64,000 nucleotides of DNA from Hyalella azteca (lineage: Eukaryota > Arthropoda > Malacostraca > Amphipoda > Hyalellidae): assembly GCF_000764305.2 (NCBI RefSeq), contig NW_025931421.1, positions 116,120 to 180,119 on the forward strand. Reading direction: 5' to 3'. The translations under genes and the position numbers were made by a program. The notes beneath the pieces were generated by a model. That model worked only from the letters and a program-made list of their open reading frames with translations. It was not told where the DNA came from and did not search any database. This document shows, piece by piece, positions 39,501 to 50,453 of the stretch; within the stretch, counting starts at the first letter, position 1; every line of letters starts with the position of its first letter.

Positions 39501-42500
39501 TTTTTACAAAATAGTGTTTCGTTAAAAATTGAATAACTCCATAGACCTCTTATTCGCATCATACATACCTCGTTAGTTTAAACTTTAAACAAACAAAGAA
39601 GCACCTCGGCTCAATTAAAACTTCTACAAAAATTTAGTTAAAAAAAAGGGGATTGACGGAATATGGCCATTAAGAGAAGAACAGAATATGGCCATGAACG
39701 CCCCCAAGAACAGGCTAGACGAAGCTATGCAGGAGCATATGTTCAGTCTTAAAATGCCCAGCAAATTACGGACCAGGCAATAAGTCCAGCAGCTATCTCA
39801 ATCAATCGTCAGTTATGGAAAGATCGGGTTCCAAAGGCCGGATCCCTTGTGAATCAAGTCACGAAAAATTCAAGAATCGGTAACAGGTCATGGGCCTATT
39901 TCTTCAGTGCCGACACTTCTTTTCTATTATATTACAGGCGGCTGGGACTCAGCAGGCGAGATGGAGGTGTCGTCTGCCGCCTGGAACCGTTCCGTCTGTG
40001 CCGTCCATCACCTGCAGCAACACGCGCCGCTCATTATCACTTTCGAAGCTTTGACTCTGGCCCTCCTCATATTCCATGCTCTTCTCGAGTACTATTACCT
40101 TGGCAGAGTGAGTATCTTTGTGTACATCGATCGTTGGAATTACTTATCGTCCTCTAACATTTTGATTTTAAATGGAAATCACTCTGGAATTAAATGATTC
40201 GTAATCGCTGGTTTGATAACAATCATGCATTGCCTTTGCTTTTTCAATACAGAAGAAATTAGGACTAAAACGACATTTAGGCAGCTGTTACAAATATTCA
40301 TTACTTTAATTCGTGTCTTACATGCTTTCACAACAATTTTAAAGTAATTACTCATGTCAATAGTAAGAAAAGTACATACAATTGAGTAAAAATGGACATG
40401 ATTGTTAATGCACAAAGAGGTGATTGAAACGAGCAGTTGCTCCGATTGAACACAAAACGTTCTCGCGCGTGAAAAAAATTCAGGCGAAAAAAATTATCCA
40501 GGATTAAGGAAATCAACAACTTAAAATTAATAAAAATTTATAAAAAATTATTTGAAGAAAGCTGCCTAATGATTAAATTCGCCTTTTGTAGAGAAAATTG
40601 TATAGAATGCTCCGACAAAATTATTGGGTACAAATATCAGTGACAAATTTTTTGATTGGTCACAAACTGCTCTGCAAGACAGACTGATATGGTTATATAT
40701 CCCGTTACGCTGGTACAAGTGATTTGAAAAGGCAACAATGAGCGTAGCTCATAGGGTGATAACTGCGTAGATATTGTTCCTGCGGGATAATTTATTTGTA
40801 GAAGGAAGTTGCGTGAGTCAGAGCGGCAGCGGTAATATTTATCAGATGTAGGGCACTAGGCGACCTACTTCTGCTTGCATTGGCAAGGGGTCGGCTCTGT
40901 TGATAGGGCTCAAGGCGACCTACTCGTACAGGCATTGGCAAGACGTCGGAACGGTTGATAGGGCACTAGGCGACCTACTCGTGCTTGCATTGGCAAGACG
41001 TCGGAACGGTTGATAGGGCACTAGGCGACCTACTCGTGCTTGCATTGGCAAGGGGTCGGAACGGTTGATAGGGCACTAGGCGAGCTACTAGTACTGGCAG
41101 CTAAGAAAAGGGATCCTTTGATGGCACCTCATAGGTTTATAACATGCCTACGCAATTATCGCAAAATCACCTCAATTATCTTGTATCAGTGCAAAGACAG
41201 GAACTTTTACCGTTGAGTCATTTTGCTAAAGGTTCATATAATTACAACGAATATAATTATTACAGACAACAAATGCGCCAGTTGACGTTCACCAAATCAG
41301 CCGATATTTGCGTATCGTGGCGCTGGGGCTGCTCCTGCTGGCGCTGAATGCTTGCGACTTCGTCCTGGGCTGCCGACAGGTTCGTTTTAATGTACATTTG
41401 TACATGGAACAGCATGGCAATGGTAATTCATTATACAAAATTATATCACTTTATTCTTATAATCGTCGACAGTTTTACAGAAATTTTCAATGACCAATCA
41501 GTTTTGTAATCGAAAATAAAGGATTAACGGCAGCATATAGTTAACCGACCAAATTACGAGTTACAAATAAATTAATTGGGCATGACCGAATTAATTACAA
41601 TTACTCATGCCTAATATTGTACATCCAACAAATATGGCAATCAGAATAAATACCTACTCCTCAGATCCTACATAAGCGATGTTGATCTACCATAAACTTA
41701 ATTAGGGTAATGTAGTAATATAAGGACAAGGTAGGAATCGAATCTATAGCTTACAAATTTTGTTCACACTGCAGTCATAAGCGCTAAACGAAATGCGTTT
41801 TCATAAGGCGATAAGGTCAGTATTTGTACGTAAGATTGTTGTTTTTCAATTGATTTCTCTGCTACATGAGAGGGTAATTTAAGATGATCAGCTAGTCCCA
41901 GTTAAATTTCGGAGACGCATTCTGCGCCGTTCACGGCAGAAGAACAGTTTAGCAGCAGCATTGCAGCAGGAATCTCAGGAAACTGTCCCTTGTTAAAAAT
42001 CGAGACAGGGAGCAGCCGCATATTGGCACTCAACATCCTTAAATCCCTTGCCGGAACCAGCTGGGGAAAGCAGAAGAAAACCCTCCTTGGGACTTTCAAG
42101 GCCTTCAATAAGTCCCTCATCACCTACGCTGCATCAGTGTGGTTCTAACGCCTCTCCTTCGGCAATCGCTAAGTTACCAACTATCCAGAATTCTGCTCTC
42201 CGCATAGCCACATGGATTTCTTCAAATGGCCCCAGCTCCCCACCTGCACAGCGAAGCTGAGGTCTTACCCTGGCCGAACACCTCTCTCTCCTCTGCTTGA
42301 CAACCTTGCCAGCGCCCTACGACCGCACCATCCTTGCTATCCTATCATCACCCAGACATCGGAGCCCCGCTCCATGAAGCTTCACGCTTCCGACCTGCTT
42401 CCTCCCTTCGGTGTCTTACTTGCTTGAGAAGGGGTCCCTCCCCCCTGACTCCTACTCCGTTGCCCTCAGCACCCTGCACAGCTCAGATGTCTCCTCCTAC

Positions 42501-45403
42501 CTGTCCTCAGCAGCTCCTAGCAAGGTGTGGCTGATCCCTGCCCCCCTCTATCTCTTCCAGCGAGCATTTCCTCCCCAGAGCAGCCAGAAGCGCTCTCCCA
42601 GCTCCGCTCTGGCTACTTACCGCGACTTAACTTGTACCTTGCTCGCATTCGAGCAGTAAATAGCCCTCTCAGCCCTGAGTGCAGCGCAACGGATCATACC
42701 ACACATCACCTCTTCAGCTGCCCATGGCACCCCACTGGACCTTTAATCTAACGCTGGACCGACTGCGGCGTCCCTCACATCACTCCCATCCTTCTCCGAC
42801 ATAGTACTTGGACTGGATCTCCTCTCCTACGTCTTCCACCATGCAGAGGCACCTCTGTGCGTGCGTGATAACCGGTGAAGAACATGTATGAAAATGTTGG
42901 TTTATTGTGAAATCTACCGAGCCTAGTTGGCATACGGTGACTGCAGATATCGAATTATTATTTCTTGATAAATTGCATGGTATTCAATTACGAATGGCTG
43001 GCATGTGGTGCAAGATGACGAAAGATTTTAAAGCTGAAAAGTAGCACCTAATTGTTGTTAATGCTGGTATTTCGTACTTCTATAAAATTTTCCAATGTCG
43101 ATATCAAGTGATCTACATCATTTCTTCTCGTTTGTTGAATGTCGTGTCTAGTGAACGTGATGGCTTATGCTGTATTCTTTGGTATTAGATTAATAATCGA
43201 GTGTGAATTTGACCATCAAATTTTTTTTTATATATTTTATCTAATGTGTTTTGCTAAATTAACGCCTTGATTTATTGATCTTTTTTTATGACGATTTCTC
43301 GATTTGCAATTAATGTGTTTATATAAATACCAAATGCAAATCGGCCATAGAATTTTCATATCTAGATTCAGAAATTAATTTGAAGCTGTTTAAACGTATT
43401 ACCATAACAAGTAGGACGGTTGAGGTAACGCTGAACTTACGTTGATGTTAGTTCTTGCATCGAAATATAATGATATAATTTTTGCTACATCGGTTAATAG
43501 GGGTTTGAGAATTTTTTGGTTAAGGAAGGAGATATGATCATTTAATCTCGTTTATATGACTTAATTATGATTGAGGACTACTGCATTAATTATTTTTATC
43601 CTATTTTTACGCTGTGCTCTGCCCTTTGCATTATTGATGTGTGTATATTCAGTGTCTTAACATGTTGCTGAATTTTTGTCAGAAGTAGTTGTACAAGAAT
43701 ATAGAATAATGTTCGTAAATGTGTAAAAATTATAATAAACGTTTAATTGTGTGGACAAAATTCTTTAGTTATCCCCGAAAGAAAATTAAGTAAGCCTGAA
43801 GAGAGCAGGTACAGGGCAGCGTATAGGGCGTGTCGGCTGTAAGTGAGCCGGAGCCCGGCAAGACTGATTCGTTGCAGCCGAGCGCCAGCGCCCAAATAAG
43901 GCCTTACGCAGAACGTTTTGAGCCCCGTAATAAGCGGACATCCTTGCTGGATTCCTGCTTCCCACATGCTTCTATCATGCTCTTGGTTCAGCGCCGGCAC
44001 AGCTCCTACATTGCTTCTAATTTTGACTGGGGTGGTTCCCAAAATAAGAGGGGGATCAGCTAGTGGTTCCCAAAATGCGGCACGGCGCATGAACAATTTA
44101 TAATTAGTTTTCTTTCGCCAAAATATGTTCTATGCCAAGCACGAGAAAATTTCTAAAAACTCTTAACAGTTGTCACACGTTACCCAGGTGATCCAAGCGG
44201 TCAACAGATAAATCAAAACAGTACTTTTTTCCAAGTAGTTAATGTGTAGTAAAAATTAACTTAAATTCAAAACTGGACAAATGGTGACTCTATCTTTACT
44301 GTACAACCAATTAATTATTAGCGCCTTATTAAATTCAACTTTTATTTCTTATTAAAGGATAGTATGTACTCTTGGTTGGTGGTACACAGTGACTGTATAG
44401 TTGATGTTATATTGGTCCAAGGACCTCCAATTAAATTACTCGATTACAAAAATTTACAGATCTAAGAACGACACATATTTCAAGTGAGACTTGTTATACA
44501 TGAAAGTAAGATTTGACTCAAATTTAATATGTTAGTCCCTGTACTTTTGAATTCATCTTCATCTTTTCCCTTGATCAACATTGTACCTGACCTTTCCAGG
44601 TCTTGGTGTGGCAGCTGGAAGTGCTGGCAGTGCTGCTAGTGTGGGTTCACGTTGTGGCAACTCTGAACAAGATTCCTCGGTTCTCCGGATTCTTTTCAAT
44701 TAACACAAGGCTACTATTTCACTTCACATGGGCTCTTCTGCCTCTTTCCCTATTTTTGCTGGCGTTTGCATTATCTTTCCATTTTCTGTTAATGGATAAC
44801 ACGTCTTTCAGTTACATGCCTTACTCTTTAGTGAAGACCATCACGTTGATGCTGGGCGATTTTAGTTACGATGACACTTTTGTTAATGATAACTATTCTG
44901 TCTCGTACCCATTCCTGTCAAACATATTATTGGTTGTTTTCATCGTCTGTATTATGGGACTCGTACTGAAAAGTGTCTTCGGAGGTTTTACAGCGAAGAT
45001 CGATGAACTCAGGAAAGAGGACCAAGTAAACCAAGCAGTCTCGCTTCTCCACATCCACTTGCTCATCGATGAGTGCGTGCCGAGATTGCGTAAACAGCAT
45101 GCTTGTTCACTTTATGTGAATAAAAATAGGAAAAAGACCTGGCGGTCATTCTTCCGAGATGTCAGTTCCGTGATGCTACAAGAGCAACACAGTAAAACGT
45201 CAACAGCGGGTCTTCTGCAGACGAAGTTGGAGAAGGACGAGGAAGAAATAAGTCTTAGGCAGACGAAGTTGGAGAAGAACGTGGAAGGAATGAGACTTCA
45301 ACAAACGAAGTTGGAGAAGAACGTGGAAGAAATAAAGAAAAATATTGAACTTCTTCTAACACAAGTAGCAACTAAATACCTTGTTCCAGATGACCTGCCT
45401 TAA
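27530..45403 (+). CDS. TRPA-family cation channel (5' end missing)
   Basis: Nine exons join with matching phases at every junction: 27530-29162, 29485-29681, 30874-31391, 31659-31965, 32602-32709, 32993-33153, 39938-40107, 41266-41379 and 44600-45403. This gives 1336 aa with no stop. Exon 1 opens at an acceptor, so an upstream start exon is missing. Exons 1-2 encode about 14 ankyrin repeats (TPLHLAA, TALHYAAS, AVHIAAQNGH). Exon 3 begins with a Lys/Ala-rich repeat insert, then the pre-channel linker seen in TRPA proteins. Exon 5 carries S1, exon 7 S2, exon 8 S3, and exon 9 S4 to S6 with the pore helix and filter (SLVKTITLMLGDFS). The C-terminus has three 15-residue TKLEKNVE repeats, a likely coiled coil for tetramer assembly. 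Such channels sit in sensory-neuron membranes and pass cations in response to heat or irritants. The invertebrate subfamily (painless, pyrexia or another) cannot be assigned by eye. Confidence 0.9.
29849..30576. mobile_element. 728-bp MITE with TTAA target duplication
   Basis: Lies in TRPA intron 2. Perfect 14-bp terminal inverted repeats GGGGACCGTCTCGC are flanked on both sides by TTAA (29845-29848 and 30577-30580), as expected for piggyBac-type insertion. No transposase ORF. Its termini differ from those of the piggyBac copy at 48711-50449, so a different autonomous partner must mobilise it. Confidence 0.85.
32436..32583 (+). mobile_element. dispersed hairpin-ended repeat, copy 2 (TRPA intron 4)
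   Basis: Same family as 323-481. It starts GTGCATTTTCTC and ends at ACTGAGTTAT, 18 bp before the acceptor of TRPA exon 5. The pseudogene lacks it at the equivalent place (20985-21012), which reads straight from GTTCATTTTT into the acceptor tract, so this is an insertion after duplication or a loss in the paralogue. Confidence 0.75.
33484..34158. repeat. 24-bp satellite, about 28 identical copies
   Basis: Perfect copies of AGTTATCACTTTAGAACTAG followed by AATC, inside TRPA intron 6. The unit is a multiple of three with no stop in one frame on each strand, so long false ORFs appear on both strands. It ends at an N (34159), so the copy number is a minimum or an assembly product. Confidence 0.95.
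34554..35270 (+). repeat. TRPA segmental duplication, non-coding partner
   Basis: The part of TRPA intron 6 that matches 21590-22260 downstream of the pseudogene. Similarity is patchy but collinear. Confidence 0.65.
35271..37090. other. TRPA intron 6, no recognised element
   Basis: Mainly AT-rich intronic DNA, with a GC-richer patch at 35690-35930. An exon-like open stretch at 36000-36112 has good splice sites but the wrong length to fit the channel mRNA. Confidence 0.35.
37100..37195 (-). mobile_element. tRNA-derived SINE head
   Basis: The minus strand reads as a tRNA-like sequence, with A-box CGGTCAAGCTGG (37172-37183) and B-box CGTTCGATTCTC (37129-37140) at normal spacing. The surrounding AT-rich DNA would be the SINE body. 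A canonical tRNA fold is not clear, so I call a SINE rather than a tRNA gene. Confidence 0.5.
37985..38345. repeat. dispersed repeat sharing CCGGTCGACAGTTTCACTGG words
   Basis: Contains GCCGGTCGACAGTTTCACTG near 38002-38021 and a GGGGCAACAGGCCCATG block near 38274-38290. The same pair of motifs occurs in opposite orientation at 25905-26020. This suggests two copies of one repeat family, possibly linked to the pogo-like elements, which also carry GGGCCCAT / GGGGCA blocks. Confidence 0.4.
38796..39640 (+). mobile_element. pogo/Tigger-like transposon remnant, copy B
   Basis: Lies in TRPA intron 6. The plus strand encodes the N-terminal part of a JRK/Tigger-type transposase: FGLTCTDMRRIAIRVAKRQ, MAGKDWPKHFVERH and a TSLARVV segment of the CENP-B-like HTH region. 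After disruption the catalytic-domain motif HNIWIMDET appears at about 39080-39110. Stops, frameshifts and a 20-bp inverted duplication (38996-39015 with 39040-39059) break the gene. The 3' part is low-complexity TTTTTATGTCAAGGAT repeat and a GGGCCCATTGCCCC block like copy A. Confidence 0.7.
39660..39930 (+). mobile_element. non-LTR retrotransposon 3' end, copy 3, touching TRPA exon 7
   Basis: A same-sense LINE fragment nearly identical to the reverse complement of 945-1200 (shared TATGTTCAGTCTTAAAATGC, GATCGGGTTCCAAAGGCCGG and CGACACTTCT). Its degenerate TATTC-type tail (TTCTTTTCTATTATATTACAG) runs directly into the exon 7 splice acceptor at 39937. Confidence 0.8.
40851..41095 (+). repeat. 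55-bp tandem repeat, 4-5 copies
   Basis: GGGCACTAGGCGACCTACTC recurs at 40851, 40906, 40961, 41016 and 41071, in TRPA intron 7. It ends about 170 bp before exon 8. Confidence 0.9.
41885..42880 (+). mobile_element. LINE reverse-transcriptase fragment in TRPA intron 8
   Basis: Reads in several plus frames as the C-terminal half of a non-LTR pol: ILKSLAGTSWGKQKKTLLGT, then FKAFNKSLITYAASVWF, IQNSALRIATW, and near 42590-42720 LRSGYLPRLNLYLARI followed by a CPEC...HHLFSCP-like zinc knuckle (SPECSATDHTTHHLFSCPWH). These match jockey/I/R1-group elements. The first cysteine of the knuckle is lost and several frameshifts are present. It is distinct from the other two LINE families in the window. Confidence 0.75.
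42881..44599 (+). other. rest of TRPA intron 8
   Basis: AT-rich, then a GC-richer patch at 43800-44090 that is open on both strands but has no recognisable protein. The intron closes at TTTCCAG (44599). Confidence 0.4.
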
Positions 45404-45551
45404 GGTGCCTTTGAAGGGGGAAAGTTTTAGCCGATAGTATTATCGGAAATTACTTTTCCCTTCTAGTTATGGCAGCTGCAAGCTTATACGCGAGGGAAAA
45501 ATTAGCTACACAGTATTTTCTCATCCGCAAGCACCAGTGTGTCATTAAAAT

Positions 45552-45869
45552 CAATTGAGTGAACTTTACGCTTCATGGAACTATTTGGAGCGTGACAGTA
45601 ATGGCGAGTTTAAAGAGGCTTTTGATGAAACAATTCGTGAAATTGATGCAACTCAAGCAGAGGAGATCAAAAATTTCATAGATCAACGTATAGTGTGGGT
45701 GGCGACGATGGACTTGATAGGAAGGAGAAAAAACTTAAAGCATCATCGATTTTATTTCGTAAACCTACGGAGCGGCACAAATGGGCACGTCACACCTGCT
45801 ACAGCCGCAATTGGGTCGGTCGCTCACCGGCCCATGCCCCCAGTCACTTTCATTAGAAGAAAAAATTAA
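45552..45869 (+). CDS. unassigned open frame downstream of TRPA
   Basis: An open stretch from a TTG-type codon, with a charged, helical-looking composition (EFKEAFDETIREIDATQAEE) that is more protein-like than most frames here. No ATG, no clear splice acceptor and no family match. It could be a remnant exon or chance. Confidence 0.15.
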   Translation, partial: QLSELYASWNYLERDSNGEFKEAFDETIREIDATQAEEIKNFIDQRIVWVATMDLIGRRKNLKHHRFYFVNLRSGTNGHVTPATAAIGSVAHRPMPPVTFIRRKN

Positions 45870-46174
45870 GCGGATATTCCAATGGAAAGTGCTTGCAGCT
45901 AATACTATCGGTTAATAAGTACTCCGTGTACCAGCATCTTAACGAAAGAAGCACAGAAGAATTATAGGCAATTCGCAGTCTAATTCCTCATCCTTTTGTT
46001 TGTTGTTACCAGATTTGCAATGCATATTTTCGTGAATGAGGGCGCAGTTGCCATAATGTTGCGAGTTATGGTGTAAGTATTAAAATCACTTGTTGGCTTA
46101 AATCGAAAGTTAACCAGGAATTTAATAGCAAAGACAATAACGCAAAAATTCACCATTTATTAAAAAATATTACT

Positions 46175-46303
46175 CAGTACTGACTGTAGTGAGTGACAGA
46201 GCGCTCATTTTCTCGTAACGAAAATGTGAAGTCACGGACAGACGGACGGACAGAAATGACGAGCACAATAGCGCCTTTTTTAATAAATGAGAAAATGCTC
46301 TAA
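46175..46303 (-). mobile_element. dispersed hairpin-ended repeat, copy 3
   Basis: Third copy of the family at 323-481, shorter in the GTCC/GTCT run. The inner motif has diverged to GAGCATTTTCTC. Confidence 0.65.
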
Positions 46304-46454
46304 AGAGAAAACGTTTGGAGTCCAGCTCTATCGTCAGTTTATAAGGCCTAGAACACAAATACAAATACAATCAATTAGTAAAGTAAATTTCACCGATATG
46401 AATTAAAACGGAAACAAGCAAATGACGACATGAAATGAATACTAGCAAACGGGC

Positions 46455-47050
46455 CTACCTATTTACTATTTCAAAGGGAAAGGAGCTAAAAGCAGCATTC
46501 AGACTAGGCTTCCGTTTGAATATGTACAGGTACTCTAAAATTCTCAGATCAGTAACACCGGATGTGGAAGCTAGCACTTTGAAATCTCTATCAGATACAG
46601 TGGTGTTGCACTGCTCGGCATAAACACGTACAGCAGAATGAGGTGGATGTGCAAGTAGGTTCCCCGTTCTATAACTCCAACCTCTATGCTGTGCAAGCCT
46701 AGTATAGAAATTGCATGACGTCATACCGACGTACGCTGATGCGCACGGCTCACAACTATATCTGTAAACTAGGGACGATCGCATGAGAACAGGGAGAGTA
46801 TCTTATATCTGAAAAAAGAGCCGATTATAAAATTGTTAGCTAGCAACTCATGAAGATTTGCGCTTGGAAGGAATTTAGCGAATAAAACTTTTTAATCCTC
46901 TGGCATAGTCTCAGATGGGGGGCCAAAATAGGGAAAAGAACAGTAAACAACGGTCCCATTGTGACACTTGGGAACAACTTCAGTAAATTGCTTGGGCACA
47001 ATTTTTTTAATTTGGATAAACGCCAAGTGCGATCAAAAGCCATTTTGTAA
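46455..47050 (-). mobile_element. Penelope-like element fragment with GIY-YIG domain
   Basis: A 110-aa minus-strand frame carries the Penelope GIY-YIG endonuclease: RSSLVYRYSC, SAYVGMT, FYTRLAQHRG, HPPHSAVRVYAEQC and LRILEYLYIFKRKPSLN. Immediately upstream (46785-47050), in other frames, are pieces of the linker that follows the reverse transcriptase (LPYFGPPSE, NFIIGSFFRYK). The frames are offset, so the element is dead, although the GIY-YIG part itself is open. The reverse-transcriptase core is absent. Confidence 0.75.
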
Positions 47051-48706
47051 AAAAAATCTGCACAAAAACTAAAATTCAGTGTGCATAGCTAGAAAGTAGA
47101 GCAAATGTGAAAGCCGCGGTTTATTGATGTTTGGATATTATTTAATTTGAAACGAAATGAGCAAAAGCTAAAAAATCTTATGCTTAAGCCCGTAAATGTC
47201 GATTTCTAAAAACAGGAGTTTGGAAACGGCCATTAGATTTGATAACTTTGAGATAACTTTGAAATCAAGGAATGACAAACTAGTGTTTGATTCAAGCTCT
47301 ATGGTGAATTTGATACACTTATGACCAGTTGTAGATTGTACATTTCCTACTTATTTTTAGACAGAAAGATTAATCTTGATCAGCTCCATCTGACATGGGC
47401 AACATTGCTTAGTTACCGCCAGTATATGAGCTGCTTGAACCCGCGACCGGGGTACTGGATCCTTCGTTCAGGGTTTTGATTCCGACGCTAAGCTTAGTCG
47501 TGGCGCGTAATAGTGCTAGCTAGGGTCATATATTGTTTATTACTTAGTTATATGTGAGAAAAGCGTTGGTTTTGTTTAGCGAGGTTTACTCATTCACAAT
47601 TTCAAGTTATAGGATCAAGAGCTCCTTCCAGTTCTCAGTTTCAGCAATCCGCATCACTCCCTTAAGCGTTCAATGTTTTTTAGCATAAGTTAGTTTTAAG
47701 TATTTTAAATTTAGCTGCAGTCAATTGCGTTTGAATTCCCGTTTAGCGTAAAGCTGTGCCTAATTTTCAGGGAAGCTTTTGACTCTCAGCGCCTGGTCGC
47801 GGTAACGATGTTAATTCAAAAGTTTGAGGTGATGCGGTTTACGGCGGGTTATTAGAATATCGTATATCGGTTCGTCATAGTATTGCATATTCTAACGCTA
47901 CCGCTTAAGTAATTTGTTTCGATCTATGGAATATAATATAATTTGTGTGTGGGGTGAATTTCGCTGTGCAAATGTTTGCGCATGTTTCGATTTCATGCTG
48001 ATTATTCATGATTAATTTTCTTGTGTAATGATTTTCCTTAATTAATGTTCTTGTGTAATTTATTATTCTTGTCTAATGTTTACGTGATAACAATAATGTA
48101 TTGGATAGAATCATTCTCTTCAGTCTCCGAGATTATTCATATTTAGTTAATTATAGTCAAAATCCTGCATTGCATGAATAATTGAAATCCATGAAGTCTG
48201 TTTACAGTAATAGTAGCAAGATCATATCAAGTCATAACAGAAAAGATTTGCATTTAAGTGGTACAATTTTTATAGTCAAATTTCGGTTGACTTCCTGGAA
48301 TGGATCATACATCACCTCTGAGATTTGTCATGTGCCTCCTCGAGTGCCTTCGCAAATTGTTACATTTACATATATAACTGGATGGCAATCATGATATACT
48401 CGCTGATAAATATTTACTGATCGAAGTTCATTAAAAACATAGCATTTATTTATATTAATGCGTTTTTTATCAAGACTGCGATTAATATATCCTCTGTTTC
48501 TGATATCGTGGTTTTATCTTTTGCTATGAAGTTTCCTTCACCGTACGCCAACACCGGCAACAATATGCTTGTTTAATGACCCACATGTTGCTGAGACACC
48601 TAAGCAGGTGCACAGCTTGAAACAGACTCCTTCTTAACAGGAGATGACAGGTTAAAGTGAACAACTCGCTGCTGTTACAAGTATTTCCAAATTTGTGTTA
48701 ATCTCA
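47051..48706. other. no recognised gene
   Basis: AT-rich intergenic DNA. A weak tRNA-like B-box word (GGGTTCAAGC on the minus strand, near 47430-47440) is present without a convincing fold. Confidence 0.35.
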
Positions 48707-48710
48707 TTAA

Positions 48711-50449
48711 CCCTAGAAAGACCATCAAAAATATATAGCGTTGTAGACCAACCGGGTCGTGTAGGCCCGATCCCTATTTTTTGCAAGGGCTCTGTTATAT
48801 CTCTAATATTTTCTATATAAAGGGTCTTTTAAGTGTTAAATACTGAGAATATATGTTTTCAAGCATTTAGGATAATTAAAAAATTAAATATCTTCCTTTT
48901 ATTGAAAATATTCCTTTGTTCTAAGATTTGCAGCATGGTGTATCCGTTTTCTTTGGGTTACATACTAACACATACAATAAAGCATTCTCTATTGCTAGCA
49001 ATATTCTGATGAAATGCACGCAAAATAAAGATAGATGAAAATATTAACCCATTCTATTTGAAAAGAACATGAAAGCATTATATTATTATCTTATTTTTTG
49101 CACTGAAGACATATATCGACGTTGTGTTCACCACAAATGCTCTGTTGACAGTCTTCGCAGTATATCTTAGATTTCCTGTCCCCTTTCGAAGGGCACAAGT
49201 AACATCTCTTTCTCTTGTTCGTATTTTCTGAGGCAACACTCGAATTGGATGAAACAGGTTTCTGAAGAGGGAGGTTGTTATTAGCTGTTACTCCTGCAAG
49301 TGATTTCGCTAACGTAATAAGCAGAGCACGGGGGACACCTCTCTTGCATTGCAGAGAAGTTTGAAGTTTGATCCATATAATTATGGCGTTCACTGCGCTT
49401 ATATCTATCATGTTGAAGAAGACAACCATTGGCCATCTACGAGTTATTCGTTTGGTACTATAGTACCGAAACATCTGATCCATGGTATCTACTCCTCCTT
49501 TTGTAGAATTATAGTACTGAATTATTTCTGGTTTGGTTTCACCGGGTGACTCGATACCTTTGTCATTGTGCATTGTACTTAGCAATGTGACAACTTTGTT
49601 TTTCTTTGGGCAATAGGAAACAATTGTTGAATCTCTTTGAAAGCCTTACATGCTACTGAAGAGCTTTCTACCTTTAGTGACCGTAAAAACAGTCGGCAAT
49701 TCCGTTCGATTTTTTCTTATTGTTCCAACTAGTGTCAGCTTTCTTCGCAGCAATTCTCGTCCTAATTGTAGACTAGTAAAAAAGTTGTCACAGGTGATAT
49801 TTCTACCACTGTTTTTGTAGGAATCAGATTAGCTTTAGTACAACAGTAGTTCCCAAATTTGAAGCTCTTTGTTCGCTGGGCTCTTTGCCTTTGTAAATGT
49901 CCAATTTCAATGCATAACTTGTTTCACAGTCGCAAATTACCCAGAATTTGATTCCGTACTTTCCAGGCTTTGATGGGATGTATTGACGGGAAGGACATCT
50001 ATCTCGAAACGGTAGTAGTTGTTCATCAACAGTCAAGTTTACACCCGGGATAAAGGCATTTTGCAATGTGCTGTTCCACAAGTCTAATATCTTTCGTATT
50101 GGTTGCAATTTATCTGGTGACCTGTTTTGCCTCCTCTCACAAGCATTATCGAATCTCATCATGCGTAAAATCTCTTGAAACATGTTTCGTGCAACTGGTC
50201 AAGATTCACAACGGGACTCCGCAGCGCTTGTATCACTCAGGGGCCTCGGAGGCCCGCTTGGTAAAATATGATGTAACACTAAAAATATCAAAAAATACTG
50301 CATAATTTTCAACAATTTTTGTATGGAGGTTACATATGTACTACGCAAATAAAGTCATGTAGTTTCAGCGTAATAAGTTTACAAGTTTCTAAAATATAGA
50401 CTAATATTTGTTTGAAACGGGCCTATGAGGCCCGCTGGTCGTTCTAGGG
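48711..50449 (-). mobile_element. piggyBac-family transposon, internally deleted
   Basis: Inverted ends CCCTAGAAAGACCA (left) and CCCTAGAACGACCA (right, reverse complement) are each flanked by TTAA (48707-48710 and 50450-50453). The minus strand encodes piggyBac transposase from mid-protein on: MFQEILRMMRF, VDEQLLPFRDRCPSRQYIPS with KYGIKFWVICD (first catalytic Asp, about 49920-50040), ITCDNFFTS (second Asp, about 49785), GGVDTMDQM (third Asp, about 49480), and a C-terminal zinc finger (CYLCPSKGDRKSKIYCEDC). Frameshifts separate the two open parts, and the first ~200 or more residues are missing. Non-functional. Confidence 0.9.
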
Positions 50450-50453
50450 TTAA

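Noticed and set aside
43743..44103. Frames of 60-117 codons open on both strands
   Set aside because: A GC-richer patch in a TRPA intron is open in several frames at once, with no recognisable motif.
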